A stretch of DNA of 34,124 nt from Desulfomonile tiedjei (lineage in GTDB: Bacteria > Desulfobacterota > Desulfomonilia > Desulfomonilales > Desulfomonilaceae). Under the pieces are notes generated by a model. The model was given only the letters and a program-made list of their open reading frames with translations. It ran no database searches and was not told where the DNA came from. The stretch lies in NCBI GenBank assembly GCA_020722215.1, contig DYLG01000010.1:1-34124 (forward strand), given 5' to 3'. Of the stretch, positions 19,039-28,196 are shown piece after piece. Position 1 is the first letter of the stretch, and each line of letters opens with the position of its first letter. The position numbers and the translations under genes are program-made.

Positions 19039-19737
19039 ATGATCAATTTGCAGAAGGTCTCGAAGACCTTCCAAAAGGAGAATATGGAGGTCAAGGTGCT
19101 CCAGGACGTGTCCCTGGACGTGGGTGATGGTGAGTTCGTTTCCATCATGGCGCCGTCGGGAATGGGCAAGAGCACTTTGTTGAATATTCTGGGATGCTTG
19201 GACAAGCCCACGTCCGGAGAATACCTTTTTGACGGCGTGCCGGTTCACGCGATGGACGACGATGATCTATCGAGGATCAGGAACGAGAAGATCGGATTCG
19301 TGTTCCAGTCCTTTCATCTCTTGCCGAGGATGACGGCCTGGGAGAATGTGATCCTGCCGCTCATCTACAGTGACGTGGACGTGGATATGAAGGAACGGGC
19401 CTTCAGCGTATTGACCTCGGTGGGGCTGGCGGACAGGGTGGATCACTTGCCCCGTGAGTTGTCCGGAGGCCAGCAGCAAAGAGTGGCCATTGCCAGGGCC
19501 CTGGTCAATTCCCCCCGTATAATTCTCGCCGACGAGCCCACAGGAAACCTCGATTCGGCTTCGGGACGCGAAGTTATGAGGGTATTCCGTGAACTTCACG
19601 CTGCCGGCACGACTCTTATCGTCGTCACCCACGATCGCGACGTGGCAGAGCAAGCGGATCGCATCATCGAGATGAAAGACGGGAGGATTTCAAGCGACGG
19701 GCCCACCAAGGTCAGAGCTGTGGAGGTATCGAAATGA
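19039..19737 (+). CDS. ABC transporter ATP-binding protein (MacB/LolD type)
   Basis: Walker A APSGMGKSTLLN, signature LSGGQQQRVAIARAL, Walker B IILADEPTGNLDS. Confidence 0.93.
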   Translation: MINLQKVSKTFQKENMEVKVLQDVSLDVGDGEFVSIMAPSGMGKSTLLNILGCLDKPTSGEYLFDGVPVHAMDDDDLSRIRNEKIGFVFQSFHLLPRMTAWENVILPLIYSDVDVDMKERAFSVLTSVGLADRVDHLPRELSGGQQQRVAIARALVNSPRIILADEPTGNLDSASGREVMRVFRELHAAGTTLIVVTHDRDVAEQADRIIEMKDGRISSDGPTKVRAVEVSK

Positions 19738-20942
19738 GAGTTCTGCGCGCGAGCAAACAGGCCCTGAGTGCAATGGTGGAAAATAAGGCCCGAACCTTCC
19801 TGATGATGTTAGGAGTGATCATCGGTGTAGCGACGCTGACTGTGATCGCTTCTTCCGTAATAGGCGCTCGATCCGATGTCATGAGCAAGGTTCAGAAGTT
19901 CGGCCTGGATCAGATCATGATCATGGCCGGATCAGGCAGGAAACCGGGAGTCCCTCAGCCTGTGCCGACCACGCTGAGAATCGAAGACGCGCAGGCCATG
20001 GTTTCCGAGATCTCGAACGTCAAAGATGCGGTTCCGCAAATCAATCGACGGGATTTCCCGGTGAAATTCGGTAACAAGAGCACGTACGGCGTGCTTGTGG
20101 CTGCCGATGCCAATTGGTCCGACGTCTGGAATACCCCCCCGGAGAGGGGCAGATTCTTCTCCCGGGAGGACAACGCTCGTCTGGCCAGAGTGGCGGTTAT
20201 TGGCAGGACCATCGTGAAGGATCTCTTTGAGAGCGATGATCCCGTGGGAAAACAGATCCTCTTGGGAAACAATCCGTTTGAAGTCATGGGCGTCCTGGAG
20301 CCCAGAGGAACCGCAGCTTCGGGCGTGGACATGGACAGCCGCATCCTGATCCCCTTGCTCACGGGCCAGAAGAGGGTCTTCAATCAGGATTATCTGTTCA
20401 TGATCAAGATAGTTCTACACGATGCATCGAAGATGTCGCAAACCGTCGAGGACGTGAGAGCGCTTCTCCGCGAGCGCCACAACCTGCAGCCGGCTGTGGA
20501 GGACGACTTCACGATTGTGACCCCCACCCAGGTAATGAATCTTGCGTCCAAAGTGTCTTCGACATTCAGTCTGTTTCTGATTCTTGTGTCGGCCATATCC
20601 CTGGTAGTCGGCGCGGTTGTCATCGCGAACATCATGTTCATAGCAGTCAATGAGCGGAGATCGGAAGTAGGCATTCGCCGGGCCGTGGGCGCTCGCAAAC
20701 GCGATATTCTCATCCAGTTCCTGTTTGAGGCTGTCAGCGTCGCGGTTATCGGCGGCATAGCAGGAGTACTTCTCGGACTGGTGGGGCTCAAGGCCGTCGC
20801 AGGCTTCATGAAAGTCCCGGCGGTCATCATGTGGCAACCGTTAGTCCTGGCCCTGACATGTGCGGTCATGGTCGGGCTCCTGGCCGGTATTCAGCCCGCC
20901 AGGAGGGCTGCGAACCTTAATCCCATCGACGCGCTCAAGTGA
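19734..20942 (+). CDS. MacB-like ABC transporter permease (FtsX domain), copy 1
   Basis: ENKARTFLMMLGVIIGVATLTVIAS, NIMFIAVNERRSEVGIRRAVGARKRDILIQFLFEA, C-terminal ARRAANLNPIDALK; ATGA overlap with the upstream gene. Confidence 0.9.
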   Translation: MRVLRASKQALSAMVENKARTFLMMLGVIIGVATLTVIASSVIGARSDVMSKVQKFGLDQIMIMAGSGRKPGVPQPVPTTLRIEDAQAMVSEISNVKDAVPQINRRDFPVKFGNKSTYGVLVAADANWSDVWNTPPERGRFFSREDNARLARVAVIGRTIVKDLFESDDPVGKQILLGNNPFEVMGVLEPRGTAASGVDMDSRILIPLLTGQKRVFNQDYLFMIKIVLHDASKMSQTVEDVRALLRERHNLQPAVEDDFTIVTPTQVMNLASKVSSTFSLFLILVSAISLVVGAVVIANIMFIAVNERRSEVGIRRAVGARKRDILIQFLFEAVSVAVIGGIAGVLLGLVGLKAVAGFMKVPAVIMWQPLVLALTCAVMVGLLAGIQPARRAANLNPIDALK

Positions 20943-22174
20943 CGCGGATGAGAACGCAACACTTCCGAGGCCTCAGCATTGCCATAAAGTCGCTTACAGG
21001 GCATCCGTTGCAGGTTGCACTTGCGGTGTTGGCGATCATGATCGGCGTGGCCTCCGTAATCGTAATGGTTGGCGTCGGGCGAGGGGCTGAAGAAGAAGTC
21101 ACTCAGAAAATCGCTCACATGGGCACTAACATGGTGGTAGTGACCGCCGGGCTGTCCCGAACGGTAAAGGGCCGGACAGGTAGTCTCGGAATTATGACCA
21201 CCCTCACCGTGAAGGATGCTGCGGCCATCGCCGAGGAATGTCCGTCCGTCCGGAACGTTGCTCCGTCGCATATCAAGAAACTGCCGGTGAAATTCGAAGC
21301 CGCGGTTTACAGCACGAGGATCGTGGGAACGGCTTCCGAGATCCAACGCATTCGGAACGTATCTGTGGTCTCAGGAAGGTTTTTCGATGAGGACGAGAAC
21401 CGGATCATGGCTCCTGTCGCCGTCTTGGGGCCCACTGTCGTGCAGATGCTTTTCGGCGGCCGAGATCCTGTGGGCGAGTCCGTCAGGATCGGAAAGGTGC
21501 TCTTCAAGGTGATAGGAGTCACCGCCCCCAAAGGGAGCGTTTCCGGCGAAGATGAAGACGATCAGATCTTCGTTCCGTTACGGACCGCCATGGTCAAACT
21601 GATGAATGTTACCTATTTGAGCCACATTTACATTGAAGCTGCCGATTTCAACCGTATCCATCCTGCCGCGGCCGAAATCAGATCTTTGCTGAGGGAGCGT
21701 CACCGCTTGCGAGAGAGCAGGGATGATGATTTCGTCATTCAGAATCAAGCCGACGTGATCGAAGCCCAGAGTTCCACTGCCCGCACATTCAGTCTCCTCA
21801 TCGCAAGTATTGCGTTGATTTCGTTGATAATAGGCGGTGTCGGCATCCTGGGAGTGATGCTTCTGAGCATCAGAGAACGGGTCAGCGAAATCGGAATCCG
21901 TCGTGCGGTCGGCGCCACGCGTAGAGACATTCTGGTGCAGTTCCTGGTTGAGTCGGCCTTTCTTGGGGTGGTCGGAGGAGTGGCCGGATTGGTTCTCGGG
22001 GTGAGCGGCTCCTTTGGGGTCAAGTATCTATCCGGAATGCCTGTCAGTCTCGTTCCGGCATCCATCGCGCTGTCGTTGATCTTTTCCGTGGGAACCGGTC
22101 TGATCTTCGGAGTGTATCCCTCATGTAAGGCCGCCCGTCTGGACCCGATCGAGGCTCTGCACATGAAGAATTGA
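20939..22174 (+). CDS. MacB-like ABC transporter permease (FtsX domain), copy 2
   Basis: HPLQVALAVLAIMIGVASVIVMVGVG, LGVMLLSIRERVSEIGIRRAVGATRRDILVQFLVES, CKAARLDPIEALH; overlaps the upstream stop. Confidence 0.9.
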   Translation: MTRMRTQHFRGLSIAIKSLTGHPLQVALAVLAIMIGVASVIVMVGVGRGAEEEVTQKIAHMGTNMVVVTAGLSRTVKGRTGSLGIMTTLTVKDAAAIAEECPSVRNVAPSHIKKLPVKFEAAVYSTRIVGTASEIQRIRNVSVVSGRFFDEDENRIMAPVAVLGPTVVQMLFGGRDPVGESVRIGKVLFKVIGVTAPKGSVSGEDEDDQIFVPLRTAMVKLMNVTYLSHIYIEAADFNRIHPAAAEIRSLLRERHRLRESRDDDFVIQNQADVIEAQSSTARTFSLLIASIALISLIIGGVGILGVMLLSIRERVSEIGIRRAVGATRRDILVQFLVESAFLGVVGGVAGLVLGVSGSFGVKYLSGMPVSLVPASIALSLIFSVGTGLIFGVYPSCKAARLDPIEALHMKN

Positions 22175-22210
22175 CCATATATGGCCTTTGCCGAAGGTTC
22201 CGTCATATAT

Positions 22211-22276
22211 GCGGCCCAGTGTCCCTTCCGCTCCGAACGGCACGGCCTGACTTCGCTTCAGGGACACATGGGCCGC
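22211..22276. terminator. Long hairpin downstream of the permease operon (terminator or repeat element)
   Basis: gcggcccagtgtccct (22211-22226) pairs with agggacacatgggccgc (22260-22276): 16/17-nt arms, one bulge, ~33-nt loop; located 36 nt after the stop codon. Confidence 0.5.
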
Positions 22277-22350
22277 CTCGCGCTGTGCCGTATCGGACAT
22301 TTTTTTTGGCAATCCCTATAGTATGAAGGAGTGTCCGGTCTGTTGGCAGC

Positions 22351-22375
22351 GGCGGGTTTGAAGCCCAGCCCTACC
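22351..22375. repeat. Degenerate copy of dispersed palindrome (ggcgggtttgaagcccagccctacc)
   Basis: Matches the core of the copy at 3981-4008 (gtgcgggtttgaaacccgcccctac) with few differences. Confidence 0.55.
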
Positions 22376-22426
22376 GGGAAATGGCACATTTTCCCCGGCA
22401 TCGATCAAGGACAATCTCGAATCGCT

Positions 22427-23257
22427 CTACCGGGGTCTCGCGGTGAGGAATCCGTCAAACTTCAACCTCTGGTGGGGGCATGCATCAATGCATCGAGCAC
22501 AGTTCGTGCACAATAGATTGCCGCCTTCCCGATAGGGCTGCAATCCCATGGGGCACGCGGACAGGCAGGGGCTTTCCTTGCAGCATGGAACGGCAGGATT
22601 CTTCGTTTCCGAGACTATTCTTAAGGTGAACGAAGACCGGAAAAGAGACAGGAATGCTCCGGTTGGGCAGAAGAACCTGCACCAGAAACGCGGAATCAGG
22701 GTGAACTCGAGGCAAAGCAGCACCGCGATGAATCCGATTTCCAGCGAAAAGGTTCGCTCCTTGACGAAAATCATTGCCTCCGTGCTTGTGATTCCCGGAG
22801 CACTCAGATAGTTGAGCACCGGTATTCCAATGGCGCCAGCAGCGGCCGTGCCCACCAGCAGGAAACCGAAACGCCACATATTCGCGGAAAAGGATCTCTT
22901 CACGGCGGGCGATGCGGGTTCGGCTTTCTTGAGTATGCGGGTTGCCGCTGCTAACCGAGCCGCACAGGCAACATCGGACAGGAGATGATACGGGCACATC
23001 CAACCGCACCATACCCGCCCCAGGAGCAAGGCCAGAAGCACCGGAAATATTGCGGCGCTCAGGAGTGGAACCGTCAGCTCTCCCGCGGCAAACATGGCCT
23101 GGAGAATCACCACCGGGTCTGCGATTCCGAGTCCTCCTATGTTAATTGCATAGAATGTTCCCGTGATCGCATAGATCTCATAGAGGTTCAGTACCGGCAC
23201 GGCGAACATGAGCGCAAACACTGCAATTTGTGAAGCGCGTCTGTAACGTCTGTACAT
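22427..23257 (-). CDS. napH: NapH-like membrane ferredoxin (4Fe-4S quinol dehydrogenase component)
   Basis: Multiple TM helices, RVWCGWMCPYHLL and FWCRFFCPTGAFLSL (NapH/CcoG-type C..CP motifs), C-terminal CTNCARCIDACP. Confidence 0.82.
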   Translation of the reverse strand: MYRRYRRASQIAVFALMFAVPVLNLYEIYAITGTFYAINIGGLGIADPVVILQAMFAAGELTVPLLSAAIFPVLLALLLGRVWCGWMCPYHLLSDVACAARLAAATRILKKAEPASPAVKRSFSANMWRFGFLLVGTAAAGAIGIPVLNYLSAPGITSTEAMIFVKERTFSLEIGFIAVLLCLEFTLIPRFWCRFFCPTGAFLSLFRSSFTLRIVSETKNPAVPCCKESPCLSACPMGLQPYREGGNLLCTNCARCIDACPHQRLKFDGFLTARPR

Positions 23258-24039
23258 CAGTCCCAGCCCTCAATTTGGTCGGATGTTTCGTAAGGGAATT
23301 GGAAATCGGATGCGTCTCTCGATCCATCTATCTTGTATTTGCGGTCGAGAAGCTCTTCGCCCTTCAAGGCTCCTGACGAAGGCTTTTCAGCCCGGGAAAC
23401 CGCGGAATCGTGGTGGCGCCGGGCCTTGCCGAAATAGAACCCTGCCTCATCCACACGCCCCATGCCCGAGGGAATCACGTTGATCGCTCGCCTCGGCCTT
23501 GTGGGACAGCGTTCCGTGCATATTCCGCATCCGACGCATCCGTCCAGGACAACCGGAAAAAGGTTGCCCTTGAGCGTGATCGCTTTGTCCTGCAAAGGGC
23601 AGACGTTGTAACAAGTGTTGCACAGCGCTCCGATCTTTTGCTTAGCCCCTTGAGGCACTTTGTCCCGGTCTAGGAAAAGATGGCTGTAGCAAATGGATGG
23701 GTCGATCTTTGCTTTGCCCATTACCGCTTTTTCGGGGTTGCGCAGATGAGCGTCGAGCGCTCCGGTGGGGCACAGGCGACAACAGGCCATGCAAAGGTAG
23801 CAGGCTTTTTGCTCGGGGAATACATAAGGGGTGCCCATGGGCGGACCAACACCGGCCCTCTTGATGGACCCGTACGGGCAGACTTCCAGGCAGCGATTGC
23901 ACCGGATGCAAAGCCCCATGAACCGGCGCTCATCCACCGCGCCCGGAGGCCTTAGCCGGTTGATAGCGTAGTTGTTCACAAACGGATTCTGGCCGCGAAC
24001 AAAAACCCTTTCCAGAAATTCTCTCAAGCCGTCAGCCAA
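23257..24039 (-). CDS. napG: NapG-like 4Fe-4S ferredoxin protein
   Basis: Four ferredoxin-like clusters: CIRCNRCLEVCP, CYLCMACCRLCP, CNTCYNVCP, CVGCGICTERCP; immediately upstream of napH; no evident Tat signal in the called start. Confidence 0.8.
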   Translation of the reverse strand: MADGLREFLERVFVRGQNPFVNNYAINRLRPPGAVDERRFMGLCIRCNRCLEVCPYGSIKRAGVGPPMGTPYVFPEQKACYLCMACCRLCPTGALDAHLRNPEKAVMGKAKIDPSICYSHLFLDRDKVPQGAKQKIGALCNTCYNVCPLQDKAITLKGNLFPVVLDGCVGCGICTERCPTRPRRAINVIPSGMGRVDEAGFYFGKARRHHDSAVSRAEKPSSGALKGEELLDRKYKIDGSRDASDFQFPYETSDQIEGWD

Positions 24040-24048
24040 AACTTCTTA

Positions 24049-24318
24049 TCACCTCGCCGGCCCTGCTTGCATCCTTTCGATTTCGTCCTCGAAATTCACA
24101 TAGATGTGGGTTATGTCCACTATCTGATGAATCTCTTCCTTCAGGCGGCTGCAAAGGCTTTCCAGATCGGTAGTATCGTCGGCTTCCAGGTTGACCACGA
24201 GTTCGGTTCCCGATTCCGAGTGCACGTGAAACGTCACTTCATGGAACCGGCGGAGCTTTTCCAGCACGGCATCCATCGTTCCAGGCTCTATGAAAAGTGC
24301 ACTGCCCGTTATGACCAT
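24049..24318 (-). CDS. napD: NapD-like chaperone
   Basis: Small 89-aa protein MVITGSALFIEPGTMDAVLEKLRRF...VVNLEADDTTDLESLCSRLKEEI..I; position directly after napA. Confidence 0.75.
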   Translation of the reverse strand: MVITGSALFIEPGTMDAVLEKLRRFHEVTFHVHSESGTELVVNLEADDTTDLESLCSRLKEEIHQIVDITHIYVNFEDEIERMQAGPAR

Positions 24319-24347
24319 TGGCTGCCTCTCGGACCTTTCGCCGGATC

Positions 24348-26741
24348 TCAGACTTTCACGGGAAAGGGCTCATCTACGCTGGAAATTATCTTCATGTCCG
24401 CGACGTCCTTCGGATCGCCGAATCGTGAGATCTTTACCGCGCAAATCTTGAACTCAGGCTGTTTGGAACCCGCGTCAAACGCGTCGATGGTCACGCGGTT
24501 GATCATCCTATCCCAGTCCTGGTCAAACCATGGCACGAAAAGTATTCCCGGCAAGGACACCTTGACGACGCGCGCGGGAAGAATGCAGAATCCCCGACGA
24601 CTTGTGATCTTGACAAGGTCGCCGTTGCGGATTCTGTGTTTTTCCGCGTCGGTGGGATTGATCTCTACGTACGCGTTGGGTTGGGAGCGGGCTATCTCAG
24701 GCACGCGCATGGTCATGGTACCGGAATGCCACTGCTCGATGACACGCCCGGTAGTGAGAAAGAAGTTGTACTCGTCGTCAGGCGGCTCTTCCGCTCCTTT
24801 GTACGGCCTGAGAAACACGTTGGCTTTGCCCTCGTGGTTTTTGTCTCCGTAGAAGTAGATCCTCGCTGAACTGGGGACCTTCACTATTTGAGGCATGTCC
24901 ATGATGGGATCGCGGCCTCTGACGTACCGCCGCTCGGTGCCGGGGCTCTTTTCGTCCGGGCAGGGCCACTGCAAGCCGGCCTCGCTCTTTTCAAGTCGCT
25001 CGTACGTCATGCCGAAAATGGTGTGTTCGGTCAACTTCACGCAATTGCGGTAATCGTCCCACGCCATTTTGTATGCGGTCCGCGGGTCGTCTCCATTCCA
25101 CGGAATGAGCTTTTCAAAGCCCATGCGCTTGGCAATCTGCGCTCCTATCCACAGGTCGGGTTTGGCTTCGCCGGGAGGATCAACGCACTTGCTCGTCAAC
25201 TGGCTTCGACGCTCCGAGCATCCGTACACGCCTCCTTTTTCATAGATGAACGCAGCGGGCAGGATCACGTCGGCGAACTGGGTTGTCCGGGTCGGAAATA
25301 TGTCCAGCACCACGAGAAAGGCTTCCTTCATTCCTTTCCAATACTTATGGCCGTTCGGGAGAGACTGGGCAGGGTTGGTCGTGGTGATCAACATTCCCTT
25401 TATGGGTTTTTTGGCATCACTTTCTGCGCCCAGACTTGCGAACATCTGCATGGTGTGAGCGCCCGGATTGGGATCTATCTTTCCCGGGGGCAATCCCCAT
25501 GCTTTCTCCACCTGGTCACGCACCTCAGGAATGGTGACGGGCCTGGTGCCCGGCAGAAGGTGGCTCAGTGCGCCGGTTTCACGCACCCCGCCGCACGCGT
25601 TAGGCTGTCCTGTCAGCGAGAATGAATCGGCTCCGTCAACGCAGATATTGCCAGTGATCAGGTGGAGGTTGTGGACAAGGTTGTTTGCCCACACGCCGCG
25701 GGTCCGCTGGTTGAGTCCCATGGTCCACAGGCTCATCGTGGGGCCTTGGGAACCGAACAGGCGTGCGGCTTCCTTGATGTTTGCAGCCGGGCATCTTGTC
25801 TTCTTCTCGACCGCTTCGGGAGTAAACTGCTCCAGGAACTCGACGTAAGCCTTGAAATCAACGACCTGTTTGCCCGTGTTAAAACGGCACAGGTTTTCAA
25901 TGAACCACTTGTCCGTCCAGCCGTTCTTGATTAGCTCCCGGGCCATGCAGTGAAACACGGCAAGATCCGTTCCCGGGTCGGCTGGGAGCCATACGTCGGC
26001 AATGCGGGCTGTAGAGGTGAGCCTCGGTTCGCAGACGATCACGTTGATCAGGTCGGGATCTTTCAGCTTTCTCCTGGCGATTCGTCGAAAGATTATCGGA
26101 TGGCACTCGGACATGTTTGAGCCCACGATGAAGAACGTGCGGGCCTTCTCGATGTCCGAGTACGCGCCGGCCGGTTCGTCCGTGCCGAAGGTTGTCACGT
26201 ATCCGCCGACCGCCGACGCCATACAGAGTCGAGGATTGCCCTCAACCATATTCGAGCCGAACCCGCCCTTCCACAGCTTGTTGAAGGTGTAGCTCTCTTC
26301 GGTCATGCACTGGCCGGACCCATAGAATGCAACGGCGTCTTTTCCGAACTTCTGCTGTAATTCCTTGAACTTCTTGCAGACCAGGTCAAGGGCCTCATTC
26401 CACGAAACACGTTTGTATTTTCCGTCCGCGCCACGAACGAGTGGGTACTTCAAGCGGTCCGGATGGTACATGCTCATGTATCCCTTGAATCCCTTAACGC
26501 AAAGAAAGCCGAAATTAGTCTGGGCCTCGGGATTGCCTCTCACTCCGACGACCTTGCCCTGCCTAACGCCTATGTATACGCCGCAGCCGGTACCGCAAAA
26601 CCGGCACGAGCCTTTGACCCATTTGTCCACCTCGATCCGATCCCCGGCCGCTCCGGCATCCCGGTCAACCGGTATGTTCAAAGCACCGGCGGCGAATGCG
26701 GCAGCCGATAGTTTGATCATCTCTCTGCGAGTCATATTCAT
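24348..26741 (-). CDS. napA: Periplasmic nitrate reductase catalytic subunit (molybdopterin, 4Fe-4S)
   Basis: Tat signal MTRREMIKLSAAAFAAGA; CRFCGTGCGVYIGVRQGKVVGVRGNPEAQTNFGFLCVKG; Mo-Cys region RLCMASAVGGYVTTFGTDEPAGAYSDIEKA; DSFSLTGQPNACGGVRETGALSHLLPG; start MNMTRRE preceded by ggagg. Confidence 0.88.
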   Translation of the reverse strand: MNMTRREMIKLSAAAFAAGALNIPVDRDAGAAGDRIEVDKWVKGSCRFCGTGCGVYIGVRQGKVVGVRGNPEAQTNFGFLCVKGFKGYMSMYHPDRLKYPLVRGADGKYKRVSWNEALDLVCKKFKELQQKFGKDAVAFYGSGQCMTEESYTFNKLWKGGFGSNMVEGNPRLCMASAVGGYVTTFGTDEPAGAYSDIEKARTFFIVGSNMSECHPIIFRRIARRKLKDPDLINVIVCEPRLTSTARIADVWLPADPGTDLAVFHCMARELIKNGWTDKWFIENLCRFNTGKQVVDFKAYVEFLEQFTPEAVEKKTRCPAANIKEAARLFGSQGPTMSLWTMGLNQRTRGVWANNLVHNLHLITGNICVDGADSFSLTGQPNACGGVRETGALSHLLPGTRPVTIPEVRDQVEKAWGLPPGKIDPNPGAHTMQMFASLGAESDAKKPIKGMLITTTNPAQSLPNGHKYWKGMKEAFLVVLDIFPTRTTQFADVILPAAFIYEKGGVYGCSERRSQLTSKCVDPPGEAKPDLWIGAQIAKRMGFEKLIPWNGDDPRTAYKMAWDDYRNCVKLTEHTIFGMTYERLEKSEAGLQWPCPDEKSPGTERRYVRGRDPIMDMPQIVKVPSSARIYFYGDKNHEGKANVFLRPYKGAEEPPDDEYNFFLTTGRVIEQWHSGTMTMRVPEIARSQPNAYVEINPTDAEKHRIRNGDLVKITSRRGFCILPARVVKVSLPGILFVPWFDQDWDRMINRVTIDAFDAGSKQPEFKICAVKISRFGDPKDVADMKIISSVDEPFPVKV

Positions 26742-26777
26742 GGCTTCCTCCAACGATCGGATTGCGTTTTGCGAGGA

Positions 26778-27287
26778 TTAGAATCCGGGCACATTGAATC
26801 GCTTCTCTCTTCCCGGAGCGAATCGTTCATAGTCCTTTATCTTGTGAACCGTGAACCAGTGCGCATGGTGACAAAAGGAGCAATTGGTCACTAACGCATT
26901 GGGGGGCATGTTATTTACTTGGAGCGAGTGACAACCGATGCAGACCACCTTGTCCGGTCGGGCCCTGTAATTGTTCACGTCACCGTGGCACACGCCGCAC
27001 GCGACGTTGTTGATGCCGTGCTTTGATCCCAGCCACTGCTGATACCGGACGGGATCCTCCTTCTTGTGGCAATCTATGCAACTCTGCTTCTGGAACTGGA
27101 CCCTGTGGCAATCCGGCAGTTCCCCCGGAGCCGGAGGAGGGGCCACGAACTGTTTCCAGCCCGGGTCCAGCGTGGAGGGAGTCGGGTTCTTGGGACAATC
27201 GGGGCAATCTTCCTTGGGAGTCGCAGCGGACACGGGCCCTACCATAATGATGCCGAGGATCGCTATGAAGCAGACCACCTTTCTCAT
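26778..27287 (-). CDS. napM-like: Tetraheme c-type cytochrome (NapM-like)
   Basis: Signal peptide MRKVVCFIAILGIIMVGPVSA; four CxxCH motifs (CIDCH, CGVCH, CIGCH, CSFCH); lies directly upstream of napA. Start corrected from the 317-aa ORF, which otherwise overlaps the HEAT gene. Confidence 0.83.
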   Translation of the reverse strand: MRKVVCFIAILGIIMVGPVSAATPKEDCPDCPKNPTPSTLDPGWKQFVAPPPAPGELPDCHRVQFQKQSCIDCHKKEDPVRYQQWLGSKHGINNVACGVCHGDVNNYRARPDKVVCIGCHSLQVNNMPPNALVTNCSFCHHAHWFTVHKIKDYERFAPGREKRFNVPGF

Positions 27288-27349
27288 ATTCCTCTCCTTC
27301 CGGTTGCCTCTGTCAGAGGCTCCTTGAAGCATAACCGCATCCGGGCCGA

Positions 27350-28177
27350 TCATTTGCATGCCTTCAGAGCTTCGACAAGACCGGGCACTGCCGGGGCTCC
27401 GATCTTCCTCAACGTGTCCTCGGCCGGCCCGGAGATGTTCGGATCGCGTCGCAGAACAAGCCGTATCAGTGGGTCCACCGCCGGGGCTCCGATCTGCGCC
27501 AGGGCCTCCGAAGCAGCGTCTGCGGAAGGGCGGTCCCCTTTTTCCATGACCTCGGTGAGCTGAGGAACCGCGCTTGCGCCGATTCGCCCAAGCGCTTCCG
27601 CTGCTGCCGACGCCCTGTTCCGGTTGTCGCTTGCCAGCGAGTCGATCAAGGCCCGCACTGAGTCCGGCGCCATCGCGCCAAGGGCCAGTATGGCCGCGTC
27701 GCGAACCTTTTTGTTCGCGTCTCCCAGACATTCGATCAGAGCCGGGATTGAGGCTTTCGACTGAGCCCTGATGCTGAAGAGTGCCAGCGCGGCAGCTTCT
27801 CTCACCAGAGGCTCCTGATCCTTCAGCGCCTCCACAAGGACATCCACCGCCGGCTTTGCGTTGGGGCCAAGCTCCGACAGAGCCTCCACGACAGTCAATC
27901 GAACAACCTCGTTCGGGTGCTTAACGGCGGATGCAAGGGCGCGAACAGTATCGGCTTCCAATCGACGTTGTTTCTTGAGCGCATTGGCTGCACGCATGGC
28001 AGTCAGCGGATCGGGACTGCCGAGATCTCTGGTCAGAGATGCCGGCTCCAGGGGACTCGCTGCCTGTTCCGCCGCCGAGGCCGCCATCGAAGACAGGAAC
28101 GCCAAGATCAATCCGGCGATCATCAAAACGGTTCCCGGAACTGTTGATCCGGAGGATTGCGCAGATCTGGGTTTCAT
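27350..28177 (-). CDS. Exported HEAT-repeat protein
   Basis: N-terminal hydrophobic segment TVLMIAGLILAFLSSMAASAAE; repeated VREAAALALFSI, VRDAAILALGAM, RASAAAEALGRIGASAVPQL units; start at MKPRSAQ preceded by gggag. Confidence 0.85.
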   Translation of the reverse strand: MKPRSAQSSGSTVPGTVLMIAGLILAFLSSMAASAAEQAASPLEPASLTRDLGSPDPLTAMRAANALKKQRRLEADTVRALASAVKHPNEVVRLTVVEALSELGPNAKPAVDVLVEALKDQEPLVREAAALALFSIRAQSKASIPALIECLGDANKKVRDAAILALGAMAPDSVRALIDSLASDNRNRASAAAEALGRIGASAVPQLTEVMEKGDRPSADAASEALAQIGAPAVDPLIRLVLRRDPNISGPAEDTLRKIGAPAVPGLVEALKACK

Positions 28178-28196
28178 GGCTCTCCCTTCGTCCGAG

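Noticed and set aside
27288-27731. N-terminal 148 aa of ORF 26778..27731
   Set aside because: Low-complexity Arg/Gly-rich text overlapping the HEAT gene out of frame; a signal peptide begins at Met 27287.
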